Assembly (NCBI GenBank): GCA_934778205.1
Contig: CAKVOD010000007.1
Span: 1-53,447, forward strand
Length of the DNA stretch: 53,447 nt
Source of the DNA: an uncultured Clostridia bacterium
GTDB lineage: Bacteria; Bacillota; Clostridia; Christensenellales; UBA1242
Reading direction: 5' to 3'
The notes below the pieces were generated by a model. That model made no database searches. It saw only the letters and a program-made list of their open reading frames with translations, and was not told the origin of the DNA. Every line of letters begins with the position of its first letter. The stretch's first letter is position 1. The position numbers and the translations under genes were made by a program. Positions 1 to 8,730 of the stretch are shown here, one piece after another.

Positions 1-65
1 TGCCAAACTTTGTTTTGAAACTTTTTGCATTTTTAATTTTCTCCTTCTTTTTTCTTTTGTTTCAG

Positions 66-288
66 TTTTTTACAAGGAAAAATGAAGAAAATGATACTTG
101 TTTTTTATAAGATAGATTGAGAAAATAAACGCAATTTCATATACTATTTTTTATAGAGGGAATGAAGAAATAAATGCTATTTTTTATAAGGAAAATGTAA
201 AAGAATTACACTTATTTTTAACGCATTTTTTACAAGGGAAAGATAAAAAGAATAGAATTTATTTTTACAAGGGGAAATGAAGAAAATG
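66..288. repeat. Six imperfect AT-rich repeats forming a ~80-bp higher-order array
   Basis: Units resembling TTTTTAYAAGGGGAAATGAA begin near 66, 101, 147, 181, 226 and 262. The intervals alternate (35, 46, 34, 45, 36), so alternate units are about 80 bp apart, as if an 80-bp two-part unit had been duplicated three times. The copies are diverged. No ORF with a ribosome binding site crosses the array. It lies directly upstream of the integrase gene, so recombinase arm-type binding sites are possible, but this is inference. Confidence 0.5.
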
Positions 289-353
289 TTTTTTTTGTGT
301 AAATGTAGCAGATGTTTTGATTGGAATTGGGGGTAGAGAAAGAAAGGGGCGAT

Positions 354-383
354 TTGGAAAGTTTTGGCAAATTGTATTATAAT
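354..383 (+). promoter_or_regulatory. Putative sigma-A promoter of the integrase gene
   Basis: TTGGAA (354-359) and TATAAT (378-383) are separated by 18 nt. The -10 box lies about 80 nt before the integrase start codon. Position and consensus match only; no transcript evidence. Confidence 0.45.
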
Positions 384-461
384 TTGGCGTTGGGCTTTGA
401 TATTTGCGTTTGTTCTGTGTGCGTTTTTTGATTTATCATTGCTTTTAACAAAGGAGGAGAT

Positions 462-1655
462 ATGCCAAATTATGTACAGAGGGGGAAGAAGTTTTGCTCG
501 GTGTGTGGGCGCGAATCGGTCGGGACGGTTTGTTCTGCGTGCGGTGGGGCGGTGCTTGCTAGTGGCAAGTGGTCGGTTCGATTTAGAACATATGAGGACG
601 GCGTTTGCGTCAACAAGCGCTTGTCGGGGTTTGCTACGCGTGCTGAGGCTGAGGCGGGGTATGATGCTTACGTCGCGACTCACAAGGCGGGCGACACAAA
701 TTTTCATCGGCTGTTTGAACGTTATTTAGCAGAGGTTCGATATAGTCTTAAGGGGGCGACGATTTACAACAAAATCTGCGTTTTTCAGACGCACATACTG
801 CCGTATTTTGGCGCACGCGATGCGTTTAGCATTGGCAAGAGCGACCTTATTGCTTGGCGGGCGCAACTCTTGGACACGCAGAGTTTGCGTTCGTCGCGCA
901 AGTTATCCATAAAGTACGTGAACAATATACGCGCCGAGTTGTGTGCGTTTTATAGTTATTTGAGTCAAACATTTGACGTGCCGAACGTTGTTTTGAATTT
1001 CAAGCCACTCAAGCGGAACTGGGAGCAGGTGCGCGAGATGCAGTTTTATGATTTCAAGCAGTTTCGGCGGTTCATCACGCGTATGCGCCGAGCCAAAAGC
1101 GAACGCATCAAGAACTTGTGGGTTACGTTTTTTATGACGCTTTACTATAGCGGGGCGCGGGTGGGCGAGGTTTTGGCGCTGAAAGAGGACGACATTGATT
1201 TCACGGAAGGTACGCTTTCCATTTGCAAGTCGCTGACGCGCAAAACTTTGGACGGCACGCCATATAAAATCACGACTCCTAAAAATAAGAGTAGTTTGCG
1301 CAACATAAGTTTGCCAAAAGTTTTGTTGAATCAATTGAAACAATATCTTGCGTGGAAGCGGGCGCGCGGTGTTGGCGCGGAATTTTTGTTTGGGGGAGAT
1401 GCACCGCTTGCGAGTTTTAGTTATTCGCGAATGCTGAAAAATTACGCGATTGTTGCCGATTTGCCGAAGATACGCATCCACGATTTCCGCCACTCTCACG
1501 CGAGTTTGCTCATAAACTTGGGTGCGAACGTGGCGCTCGTGTCGCGACGCTTGGGGCATTCCAACACCCAGCAAACTTTGAACACGTACAGTCATATGTT
1601 CCCGAATTCTGACAGAGAAATCATTCGCATTTTGGACAAAAACGCAACGCTTTGA
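462..1655 (+). CDS. Tyrosine recombinase/integrase with N-terminal zinc ribbon
   Basis: Site-specific DNA recombinase of the phage-integrase family, 397 aa. A zinc ribbon (Cys12, Cys15, Cys24, Cys27) comes first, then a short beta-rich arm-type DNA-binding region (about 30-75), a SAM-like core-binding domain (about 85-180) and the catalytic domain. Catalytic residues are visible: Arg233 in GARVGE, a beta-hairpin lysine in PKNKSS, His340-x-x-Arg343, His366 in LGHS, and the nucleophile Tyr376 in NTYSHM. The start has a strong AGGAGG-type site about 7 nt upstream. It is preceded by the repeat array and followed by phage-like small genes, so it probably belonged to a small integrative element. 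No matching att repeats or excisionase were recognised. The zinc-ribbon fusion is less usual than the bare Arm-core-catalytic layout. Confidence 0.93.
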   Translation: MPNYVQRGKKFCSVCGRESVGTVCSACGGAVLASGKWSVRFRTYEDGVCVNKRLSGFATRAEAEAGYDAYVATHKAGDTNFHRLFERYLAEVRYSLKGATIYNKICVFQTHILPYFGARDAFSIGKSDLIAWRAQLLDTQSLRSSRKLSIKYVNNIRAELCAFYSYLSQTFDVPNVVLNFKPLKRNWEQVREMQFYDFKQFRRFITRMRRAKSERIKNLWVTFFMTLYYSGARVGEVLALKEDDIDFTEGTLSICKSLTRKTLDGTPYKITTPKNKSSLRNISLPKVLLNQLKQYLAWKRARGVGAEFLFGGDAPLASFSYSRMLKNYAIVADLPKIRIHDFRHSHASLLINLGANVALVSRRLGHSNTQQTLNTYSHMFPNSDREIIRILDKNATL

Positions 1656-1916
1656 CGCGGGGCAAAACGGCCACCTTTTCAAATTAAAGATGTTTTTTTT
1701 TAGTGTCACAATTTTGGAAATGTGATTTATTTGTCATAAAATTTGATGCAAAAAAATAATAAAAACAATTGAAAAATGCTTTAAATAATGCGGAAATAAG
1801 ATAATTTATTTTAAATTGCGACTCAATTATAAAATAAAAAACATTTAAAAAATAAAAAGCCTCTGCAAAATTGAAGAGAATTTGTCAATGTTCTCCAAAA
1901 ATGCAAAGGTTTTTTA

Positions 1917-2165
1917 TTATCCAATTTCAATAATCGGCGGAGTGATGTTGAGTGCTACCTCTACCTTTTTTAGGCGCGTATCAAAGTCCGCAATGCTCGC
2001 TTTGATTGAAGTAATTTCCGTATTAATTGTAGCAAGTTGCGTGCCACAATCACACGTTGTAGTCGTGTTGCTGATTTGCGACTGCAGTTCCGCCTTAATG
2101 CGTGAAATGCGCTTTTCAAGTTCGCTTATCGCGTCTTTCAAGTTGGCTATATCAAATTCTAACAT
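1917..2165 (-). CDS. Small coiled-coil protein of unknown function
   Basis: 82 aa. The N-terminal half has heptad-like spacing (LEFDIANLKDAISELEKR), then a short linker with a Cys-Asp-Cys, then a second heptad stretch; this suggests a helical hairpin or oligomerising coiled coil. AAAGGA lies about 6 nt before the ATG on the minus strand. No signal peptide or membrane segment. It lies between the integrase and the Bro-N gene and is probably part of the same accessory island. No family recognised. Confidence 0.5.
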   Translation of the reverse strand: MLEFDIANLKDAISELEKRISRIKAELQSQISNTTTTCDCGTQLATINTEITSIKASIADFDTRLKKVEVALNITPPIIEIG

Positions 2166-2286
2166 ATTTTTCCTTTAGCAAAATGTTCAATCATATTATA
2201 GCACACAATTTGCAAAGTCTGCCCAAAAGTTTCGGGCTAGTGTGCTTAAAGCGTCCAAAATCAATGCAAATACAAAAAAAATATGC

Positions 2287-2292
2287 TATAAT
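2287..2292 (+). promoter_or_regulatory. Extended -10 element upstream of the Bro-N gene
   Basis: TATAAT preceded by TGC (TGn extended -10), 21 nt upstream of the start codon. No good -35 hexamer is visible, which an extended -10 can compensate. Confidence 0.45.
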
Positions 2293-2313
2293 AACATTGT
2301 TAGGAGAAAGGGT

Positions 2314-3165
2314 ATGTCAAATATTAAAGTTTTTGAAGATAAAAAAATTAGAGCGGAGTGGAACGAACAAGAAGAAGATTGGTATTTTTCGGTTGTTGAT
2401 GTAATTGAAGTGTTAACTGATAGTGTTCAACCACGAAAATATTGGAACGATTTAAAAAGAAAGTTAAAACAAGAGGGAAGTCAGTTGTCCGAAAAAATCG
2501 GACAACTGAAATTGCAGTCAAGTGATGGTAAGTTTTATAGCACTGATGTGGTCAATACAAAAAATTTGCTTCGCCTTGTTCAATCAATCCCAAGCAAAAA
2601 AGCGGAGCCTTTTAAAATTTGGCTTGCCCAAGTTGGAAGTGAAAGACTTGACGAAATTGCCGACCCTGAAAAAGCAATGCAAAGAGGTGTCGATTTTTAT
2701 AGACAAAAAGGGTATCCAGCAGAATGGATAACTCAAAGAATGTTGTCAATCAAAATAAGAAAAGAACTGACGGATGAATGGAAAAATCGCGGAATAGAAA
2801 ATGAGCAAGATTATGCAATACTCACGAACGAAATGACAAAAGCGTGGAGTGGACTAACAGTTAAAGATTACAAAAACTTGAAAGGCTTGAAAAAAGAAAG
2901 TCTAAGAGACAATATGACCGACGTCGAATTGACACTTAATCAACTTGCTGAACTAACCACAAAAACCATTTCGCAACAAGAAAAGCCAAATTCAATGAAA
3001 GCCAATAAGGAGGTTGCCCGTCGTGGTGGAAAGGTTGCAAGTGTAGCGAAAGACGAGTTTGAAAAGTCGACAGGGACAAAAGTTGTCAGTTCTCAAAACG
3101 CTGACAATAAAGAATTGCTTGCAGTTAAAGATAAAAAATCTATAAAAACAAACAAAGATGAATAA
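2314..3165 (+). CDS. Bro-N / phage antirepressor-like protein
   Basis: 283 aa. The first ~110 residues match the Bro-N domain seen in phage antirepressors and DinD-like proteins: WYFSVVDVIEVLTDS, then RKYWNDLKRKL, then a short beta-hairpin region (SDGKFYSTDVVN). A long conserved middle segment follows, and a C-terminal segment with RRGGKVASVAKDEFE and TGTKVVSSQNA, typical of the DinD-like branch. ATG 2314 is chosen over an in-frame ATG at 2242 because AGGAG sits 8 nt upstream and the Bro-N homology starts here. Such proteins usually modulate prophage repressors or are DNA-damage induced; no partner repressor is adjacent. With the upstream integrase it marks 0.4-3.2 kb as an accessory island. 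Confidence 0.85.
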   Translation: MSNIKVFEDKKIRAEWNEQEEDWYFSVVDVIEVLTDSVQPRKYWNDLKRKLKQEGSQLSEKIGQLKLQSSDGKFYSTDVVNTKNLLRLVQSIPSKKAEPFKIWLAQVGSERLDEIADPEKAMQRGVDFYRQKGYPAEWITQRMLSIKIRKELTDEWKNRGIENEQDYAILTNEMTKAWSGLTVKDYKNLKGLKKESLRDNMTDVELTLNQLAELTTKTISQQEKPNSMKANKEVARRGGKVASVAKDEFEKSTGTKVVSSQNADNKELLAVKDKKSIKTNKDE

Positions 3166-3177
3166 TGTTTTAAATAG

Positions 3178-3217
3178 AAAAATAGCAATAGAGTCAAAAA
3201 CTAATGCTATTTTTTTG
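3178..3217 (+). terminator. Rho-independent terminator after the Bro-N gene
   Basis: 10-bp stem AAAAATAGCA / TGCTATTTTT with a 17-nt loop, running into seven T. Confidence 0.7.
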
Positions 3218-3313
3218 TGATTAATCTATAATTGAATTTTCATCATTAAATGGACTTTCATCTTCGTGTGTTGTTTTTACAATACTATTTTAGTCAAGCG
3301 CTTAAAATTAAGG

Positions 3314-4303
3314 TCAAATTTCCTTATGCTCTTTGGCGAACTCGATTGAGCGGGCGGAGGTGGCGCGGATTGCTGAGTCGATGTCGTCGGGTAGGACGCC
3401 AAGTTTTTTGTAGGCAATTTTCGGGTCAATGTAGGCTTTGCGCTTTTTGAAACTATAGATTTTCACGCCGTTGATGCCTGCTTCAAGCCCAGATTTTTTG
3501 AGATAGCGCATTTTTAGCCGTTCGTGAATTTTGTATTTCAGCCAGCATTTATAGCGGACATATGGTTTCATATTTAGCCCTTCCATAATGCGCTCGTTGA
3601 TTTGCTTGTAGGTATAGTTGTCGCCCGCGATTGCGATTGTTTCGCCCCTTGTCAATTTTTCAAACGCGCCACAAACCGCTTGCGCAACTTGCTTTACTGT
3701 GATGACGGGAATTGAACCTTTGAACGCGGAATAATTTGATGTGCGGTACATTTCAAGAATTTCGTCGCAGTGCAATGGGCGTCTAACGGGCATCGTCCCC
3801 CAGATTTGCGGTGTTTGCAGTACGATGACGGGGAACGCGGTCATATTAAATCTTCGCGCGACATTTTCTTGGTCATACGTTGCGCGTATGAACGGATGCC
3901 ACTTTTCAAGGCGCAAGTCTGCCATCGTGCTATTAAAATGAACATATGCATTACTGATGATAACAACTTTTTTGACGCCTGCATCTTGCGCAAGGCGCAA
4001 AATTCGTTCCGTTGGGAACACATTATGCACCTTGAAATATTCAATCGCGGGTGCTTTGACAATGTCGAGCGCGTTAGACGAGCAAGCATACAAAAGCCAG
4101 TCCGAGCCTTTGATTAGGTCGATGAGTTCGTGGTCAGCCATTTGCTCAATGTTGCCTTGCGTGTAATCGACTTGTTTTGCGAAAATGCCCCCCTTTGGTG
4201 GCGGTGTCAGCCCAAGACTTTTGACCTCGTGACCGCGCGCGAGAAGTTCTAGCGAAACATTGTAGCCGATAAGCCCCGTTCCGCCGACGATAAATGCTTT
4301 CAT
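3314..4303 (-). CDS. NAD(P)-dependent epimerase/dehydratase (extended SDR family)
   Basis: 329 aa. The Rossmann start is clear (GGTGLIG, residues 7-13), followed by an acidic segment and an LLYACSSNA strand. The usual catalytic Tyr-x-x-x-Lys is not intact: the nearest candidate is ATYDQEN, with no lysine at +4. The protein may therefore be an atypical SDR (NmrA-like, or a binding/reductase variant) rather than a standard sugar epimerase. AAAGGAG lies 7 nt before the ATG. It is a single gene with no same-strand partner, so substrate cannot be inferred. Confidence 0.8.
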   Translation of the reverse strand: MKAFIVGGTGLIGYNVSLELLARGHEVKSLGLTPPPKGGIFAKQVDYTQGNIEQMADHELIDLIKGSDWLLYACSSNALDIVKAPAIEYFKVHNVFPTERILRLAQDAGVKKVVIISNAYVHFNSTMADLRLEKWHPFIRATYDQENVARRFNMTAFPVIVLQTPQIWGTMPVRRPLHCDEILEMYRTSNYSAFKGSIPVITVKQVAQAVCGAFEKLTRGETIAIAGDNYTYKQINERIMEGLNMKPYVRYKCWLKYKIHERLKMRYLKKSGLEAGINGVKIYSFKKRKAYIDPKIAYKKLGVLPDDIDSAIRATSARSIEFAKEHKEI

Positions 4304-4527
4304 AGTGGGTTCTCCTTTGGTGTGGTTCTTTGTGATAATTTATTATAGCACGTTATTTGCAAAATTTCAATGATATTTGCAGTATTTGTGCGATAGCGCA
4401 CTGCTGGCGGGGATAGCCCCGCGCCTATGGATGGCTGGCGCTGTATGTATTTGGGTACATAATTAATTTACTATGTACATTTTGCGTGGGGGTGGGTGGC
4501 TGCAATATAATAAAGTTTAACCATATT

Positions 4528-4817
4528 TATTGTGGGAAGTTACTAACTCCGTTGTCATTTCGACCGAAAAAGGCTTGTTAAAGCCTTTGCAGTGGAGAAA
4601 TCTCCCGGAAGGGGACGCGGTTTGTTATGGGCGCTCAAATTCTTTGACAGCGCTAGCACTATAAAAGATTTTCCTTTTTTAGTTGCTGACGCGGTCAATG
4701 TGCATTTTATTTTATAAGTTAGTGTGCCCCCTTCCGGGAGATTTCTCCGCGACGGCGAGGGCTGACGCCTCCGCCTTTGGTCGAAATGACAATGAGGTGA
4801 GTGGCTTACCACAAAAA
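4528..4817. repeat. Palindromic MITE/REP-like element, copy 1
   Basis: The ends are imperfect inverted repeats of about 40 bp, containing TTGTCATTTCGACC on the left (4552-) and its complement GGTCGAAATGACAA on the right (to 4792). A second inverted pair lies inside: GGAGAAATCTCCCGGAAGGG (left) against CCCTTCCGGGAGATTTCTCC (right). Internal TTGACAGCGCTAGC and GCTGACGCGGTCAA motifs are also mirrored. The whole element could fold into one long hairpin. It has no transposase, so it is a non-autonomous element or a structured repeat. Similar copies are at 8608-9020 and about 29720-29830. Confidence 0.8.
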
Positions 4818-4902
4818 ATGAGGTTATGATTGATTGTATTGCTGGCGCGGTCAAGCGGGTGAGTGGCTTATCATAATAATAAGGTTATGATTGACTATAT
4901 TT
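4797..4902. repeat. Two-copy direct repeat at the edge of element copy 1
   Basis: A ~43-bp segment starting GTGAGTGGCTTA and containing AGGTTATGATTGA occurs at 4797 and again at 4859, separated by GCTGGCGCGGTCAA, which is also an internal motif of the palindromic element. It looks like a partial duplication of the element's right end. Confidence 0.6.
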
Positions 4903-5177
4903 TTAATGCGGATGTGAAAATGAGTGGGGTGTGAGGGTAGAAAGGTGTGCTTTTAGATTAAAGTTGTCAAAACAGTTGTTAAAATGGAAAAAAAAATATA
5001 TAATATATAGAATCTTTGCAAAATTCCGTTTTTTAATTGGCGTTTTTTAAAAACTTGATGTGTTGGTTTTAGAATCAAATTGATAGAAAGCCATAAAGGA
5101 CGCGCATAGCAAGCATATAATATATGCGATTGAGAATGCGCTAAAAAAAATGGAATGCAAGTAAATGTGGAGAATAT

Positions 5178-6251
5178 ATGAAAAGTAGATATATATTGTT
5201 TGCGGTGCTAATGTTTGCCGTGTGCATATTCGGTGGTTGCAGTAGCGCCGTTTCAGTCGGTATGAGCGTTTTGCCCGACGGAACAATTAGACAGTCGTTT
5301 TCCGTAGTATTAGATGCAAAGGAATTATCGCAAAAATACAGCGCGGAAGATGTCGAAAAAATTTATAGTACAGTTTATGAATATTTGGACGACTACAAGA
5401 AGCGCGTGAACTCGCTTGCAAGTTCGTATATGCTTGAAAAAGGTATGATAAATCGTTATCCGTGGAAATCGAGCATTACGCCGAGCGAAAACGGCGGTAT
5501 GACACCGAGCGGACAAATTACGTGCTATGTGTTGTTTTATAGTTCCTACTTTTATGAGGAATACCTCAACTACATTGGTAGCGGTAGCACAGACGACGAC
5601 GAAGCGGACGCCGAACCTAAGACGAGCAAGGGCTGGTTGTTTGACACGATTATTTTTCAAGACACAACTTTGCCGATTGCCGACCTTGTGGAAATTGAGC
5701 GCGTCTACAATGAAATAAAAACCGAATTGAGCGCGCAGGGCGTCGAACTCAATGAGGACGTCAAACTTGCAAATCTCGCGTACGATTATGCCGTGCCATA
5801 TAGTTACGCGCAAGTCAACCGCATCAAATCAAATGCGGACAGAGAATATACGCAAAACGAAAAACAATTGAACGAGGACGGAACGGTTGCGAGCGAATAC
5901 AGTATGAAGCACTTTGTTTGGAATTATGACCCAAACGGCGAAAACAGACTTGTTTTGTACCGCTACCGCATTCACTCAGTCGCGTGGTACATTTTAGCAC
6001 TTGCGCTTGTGGTCGTGTTTGGCGCGATTATGATACTTTGCAACTTTATTGCTAAAAAGAGAAACGCACGCAATGTAGGCGCAAATATTGCGGGCAATAA
6101 TGTTGCGCCAACGCAAAATAGTTTTACACAACCCGAAAGCGAAAATGTGGATAACTCACAGTCCAAAATTGCGCACCAAGAAACAAAAGTTGAAAAAATG
6201 AACAATTTTTTTCAAAAAATAGATAAAAATAATGAAAACAATCCACAATGA
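5178..6251 (+). CDS. Predicted lipoprotein with C-terminal membrane anchor, unknown function
   Basis: 357 aa. The N-terminus is a lipoprotein signal peptide ending in a lipobox (FGGC, Cys20). A large extracytoplasmic domain follows, rich in Tyr and acidic residues, then one transmembrane helix at about 270-292 (WYILALALVVVFGAIMILC) and a basic, Asn/Gln-rich cytoplasmic tail. The layout (lipobox plus late TM) is seen in several Firmicutes envelope proteins, but I do not recognise the family. GGAG lies 7 nt upstream of the ATG. prfB starts about 45 nt downstream on the same strand, and the two are likely co-transcribed. Confidence 0.75.
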   Translation: MKSRYILFAVLMFAVCIFGGCSSAVSVGMSVLPDGTIRQSFSVVLDAKELSQKYSAEDVEKIYSTVYEYLDDYKKRVNSLASSYMLEKGMINRYPWKSSITPSENGGMTPSGQITCYVLFYSSYFYEEYLNYIGSGSTDDDEADAEPKTSKGWLFDTIIFQDTTLPIADLVEIERVYNEIKTELSAQGVELNEDVKLANLAYDYAVPYSYAQVNRIKSNADREYTQNEKQLNEDGTVASEYSMKHFVWNYDPNGENRLVLYRYRIHSVAWYILALALVVVFGAIMILCNFIAKKRNARNVGANIAGNNVAPTQNSFTQPESENVDNSQSKIAHQETKVEKMNNFFQKIDKNNENNPQ

Positions 6252-6296
6252 GCGCACAAAATGTGGAAAAGTCAACAACAAGGAGAAAGAAAGATA

Positions 6297-7394
6297 ATGA
6301 CAAGGGAAGAAATTGTTGAAAAACTCAATACAATAGATGAGCGCATTGTGCAAATAAAGTCACGTTTCAAAGAGGACGAAATAAACGCGGAAATAGCATC
6401 TCTTGAAAAAGAGATGACCGCTCCCGATTTTTACAGCGATATGCGTCACAGTGGAGCGGTTGGCAAGCGCCTTAGGCATTTGCAAGAATTGCTAGCTGAA
6501 ATAAAAGATTTGAGCGAAAAAGCGGACGCGGTCAAGTTTATGGTCGACAATGCGACAGATGACGAACTTGAGCAAATGGCGGGCGAAATTGGCAATGAAG
6601 AAATACTCATTGACAAAGCGAGCCGTAAGTTGTGGATAAGCGCGCTGTTGAGCGGAAAATACGATACTTGCAACGCGATTTTGACTGTTCACAGCGGGGC
6701 GGGTGGAACTGAGGCGACCGATTGGGCGGATATGCTTTTTAGAATGTACCAGCGCTATTGCGTGAGGAGCGGATTCACGTTCAATATCATCGACATTCAA
6801 GCGGGCGACACGACGGGCATCAAAAGTGCTACAATTGAGGTTGAGGGCGAAAACGCATATGGCTATCTGCGTTGCGAAAAGGGCGTGCATAGACTCGTGC
6901 GCATTTCGCCGTTCGATTCAAACGCGCGCCGTCATACGTCGTTTGCGAGTGTCGAGGTTACGCCAGTCATCGAGAGCGAGGAACTGCAAATCAAAGACGA
7001 CGATTTGAAAATCGACACATATAGAGCGAGCGGTGCGGGCGGTCAGCACATCAACAAAACCGATTCAGCAGTGCGAATCAAGCATATTCCAACGGGAATT
7101 GTCGTTCAGTGCCAAAACGAGCGTTCTCAAATTCAAAACAAGGCAACCGCTATGAAAATGCTGACGGCAAAACTCGCGGAATTAAAGGAGCAAGAGGAGC
7201 GCGAAAAAATGAGCAACATTCAAGGCGAACTCAAAAAAATTGAGTGGGGTAGTCAAATACGCTCATATGTTTTCCAGCCATATACTATGGTCAAAGACCA
7301 CCGCACGGGTTTTGAAACCCCCGACATAACAAGCGTTATGGACGGCGATATACAAGAATTTATCAATGACTATTTGATTAAAGAAAACAACTAA
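6297..7394 (+). CDS. prfB: Peptide chain release factor 2
   Basis: 365 aa, the usual RF2 length. Recognises UAA/UGA stop codons and triggers peptidyl-tRNA hydrolysis on the ribosome. Diagnostic features: the SPF tripeptide anticodon (ISPFDSNARRHTSF) and the GGQ catalytic loop (RASGAGGQHINKTDSA). ATG 6297 is chosen over the in-frame ATG at 6261 because AAGGAG precedes it and RF2 homology starts here. The programmed +1 frameshift (CTTTGA near codon 25) found in many prfB genes is absent: codons 20-30 read straight through KSRFKEDEIN with no stop. tsaD follows 32 nt downstream. Confidence 0.97.
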   Translation: MTREEIVEKLNTIDERIVQIKSRFKEDEINAEIASLEKEMTAPDFYSDMRHSGAVGKRLRHLQELLAEIKDLSEKADAVKFMVDNATDDELEQMAGEIGNEEILIDKASRKLWISALLSGKYDTCNAILTVHSGAGGTEATDWADMLFRMYQRYCVRSGFTFNIIDIQAGDTTGIKSATIEVEGENAYGYLRCEKGVHRLVRISPFDSNARRHTSFASVEVTPVIESEELQIKDDDLKIDTYRASGAGGQHINKTDSAVRIKHIPTGIVVQCQNERSQIQNKATAMKMLTAKLAELKEQEEREKMSNIQGELKKIEWGSQIRSYVFQPYTMVKDHRTGFETPDITSVMDGDIQEFINDYLIKENN

Positions 7395-7426
7395 AAATTA
7401 ATAAAAAACAAGGCAAGGGCAATATT

Positions 7427-8512
7427 ATGATTTACGACGAAAAAATGAATGAAAAAATTGAAGAACTAAAGAAAAAGGACAACCTCATCATATTGGGCAT
7501 AGAATCTTCGTGCGACGAAACGAGCGTCGCAGTTGTCATCAATGGACAAAAAGTGCTTTCAAACGTCGTTTCAACGCAAATTCCTATTCACGCACAGTAT
7601 GGTGGAGTCGTGCCAGAAATTGCAAGTCGAAATCATATCAACAATATTAGTTTTGTCTACAAGCAAGCACTTGCCGACGCGGGCATCAGCGAAAAAGATA
7701 TCGACGCCGTCGCGGTCACGTATGGACCGGGTCTTGTCGGCGCACTGCTCGTTGGGCTTAATTACGCAAAAGGACTTGCCTATGGCTTGGGCGTTCCGCT
7801 TGTGCCAGTCAACCACATTGCAGGGCATATCTGCGCGAACTTTATCGACTTTCCGCAATTGAAGCCACCTTTTGTGTGCCTCATCGTCAGTGGCGGGCAT
7901 ACTGCAATAGTTTTGCAAAAAAGTTATACCGAGCACGAATTGTTTGGCTCAACGCTTGATGACGCCGTCGGCGAAAGTTTTGACAAAGTCGCGCGCTTAC
8001 TTGGGCTAAAGTACCCCGGCGGTCCAATGGTCGATAAACTTGCAAAAGACGGGGAAAACAATATAACATTTTGTAAATCGCACAATTTTGACAACTACTA
8101 TGATTGTTCCTATAGCGGGCTAAAAACGGCAGTTATCAACTATGTCAACCACTGCAAACAAAAAAAAGAGGAGTACAACATCAACGACGTGTGCAAAAGT
8201 TTTGAGTGCCAAGCATTCGACGACTTGATTGAAAAAACAATAACCGCGTGCAAACAAAGCGGGCAAAACAAAATCGCGCTAGCAGGGGGCGTCGGTGCGA
8301 ACTCATATTTGCGCGAGCAAATAACTTTGCGCGCAAAAAAAGAAAACATTGAAGTGTACTTTCCGCAAATGTCACTGTGTGGCGACAACGGCGCAATGAT
8401 TGCAAGCGCAGGGTATTTCAAACTAAAGTTTGGCGATGTGCAAAGCAACATATCAATCAACGCGCAACCAACCATTCCGCTTGACAGCAACAAATCATTC
8501 CTTGCCAAATAA
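7427..8512 (+). CDS. tsaD: tRNA N6-adenosine threonylcarbamoyltransferase
   Basis: 361 aa. Catalytic subunit of the complex that transfers the threonylcarbamoyl group to A37 of ANN-decoding tRNAs (t6A). Motifs in order: GIESSCDETSVAV near residue 24, the metal-binding HIAGH (His130, His134), SGGHT, GESFDKVARLLGL, and the C-terminal SLCGDNGAMIA with the third metal ligand Asp. AAGGG lies 7 nt upstream of ATG 7427; a second ATG at 7445 is possible and would remove six residues that precede family homology. The tsaB/tsaE partners are not in the window. The gene ends the lipoprotein-prfB-tsaD run and is followed by a strong terminator. Confidence 0.97.
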   Translation: MIYDEKMNEKIEELKKKDNLIILGIESSCDETSVAVVINGQKVLSNVVSTQIPIHAQYGGVVPEIASRNHINNISFVYKQALADAGISEKDIDAVAVTYGPGLVGALLVGLNYAKGLAYGLGVPLVPVNHIAGHICANFIDFPQLKPPFVCLIVSGGHTAIVLQKSYTEHELFGSTLDDAVGESFDKVARLLGLKYPGGPMVDKLAKDGENNITFCKSHNFDNYYDCSYSGLKTAVINYVNHCKQKKEEYNINDVCKSFECQAFDDLIEKTITACKQSGQNKIALAGGVGANSYLREQITLRAKKENIEVYFPQMSLCGDNGAMIASAGYFKLKFGDVQSNISINAQPTIPLDSNKSFLAK

Positions 8513-8520
8513 CCGATTTA

Positions 8521-8550
8521 GGCGCATAGTTTCCGCTATGCGCCTTTTTT
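8521..8550 (+). terminator. Rho-independent terminator after tsaD
   Basis: Perfect 9-bp stem GGCGCATAG / CTATGCGCC, 6-nt loop, then six T. It ends the lipoprotein-prfB-tsaD transcript. Confidence 0.92.
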
Positions 8551-8565
8551 GCGGGAAAACCCGCT

Positions 8566-8730
8566 ACTGCAGGTTTGGAGAGTGCGCGCCACATATTTTG
8601 TAAATTGAAATTGTGGTAAGCCACCTAACCTAGTTGTCATTTCGACCAACGTGGAGAGTGCCAAACGGCACAGGTGTGGTTGTTGGTTGGTGCGTGTATG
8701 TTGTTGTGAGACGGCAACCAAACCTGCAGT
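8566..8730. repeat. 13-bp perfect inverted repeat pair inside the tsaD-LRR intergenic region
   Basis: ACTGCAGGTTTGG at 8566-8578 is exactly mirrored by CCAAACCTGCAGT at 8718-8730, about 140 bp away. The right arm is inside the left half of palindromic element copy 2, where that copy carries about 90 bp absent from copy 1. The pair may mark a nested insertion or inversion. Confidence 0.6.

Larger units (their letters stand above)
4304..5177. other. Long intergenic region with palindromic repeat element and small hairpins
   Basis: No convincing gene. From left to right it contains two small GC-rich hairpins (TGCG-ATAG-CGCA at 4389-4400 and GCGGGG-ATAG-CCCCGC at 4407-4422), the ~290-bp palindromic element at 4528-4817, a 62-bp-spaced tandem duplication (4797-4902), and an AT-rich stretch leading to the lipoprotein gene. 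ORFs that cross the element follow the inverted repeats and have no ribosome binding sites. Confidence 0.7.

Noticed and set aside
66..288. Possible CRISPR array
   Set aside because: Units are diverged, intervals alternate, and the between-unit sequence is not unique spacer-like; no cas genes.
462..3217. Complete prophage or integrative element
   Set aside because: Only an integrase, a coiled-coil ORF and a Bro-N gene are present; no att repeats, structural or replication genes are visible.
6297..6420. RF2 programmed frameshift site
   Set aside because: No in-frame stop near codon 25; the reading frame is continuous.
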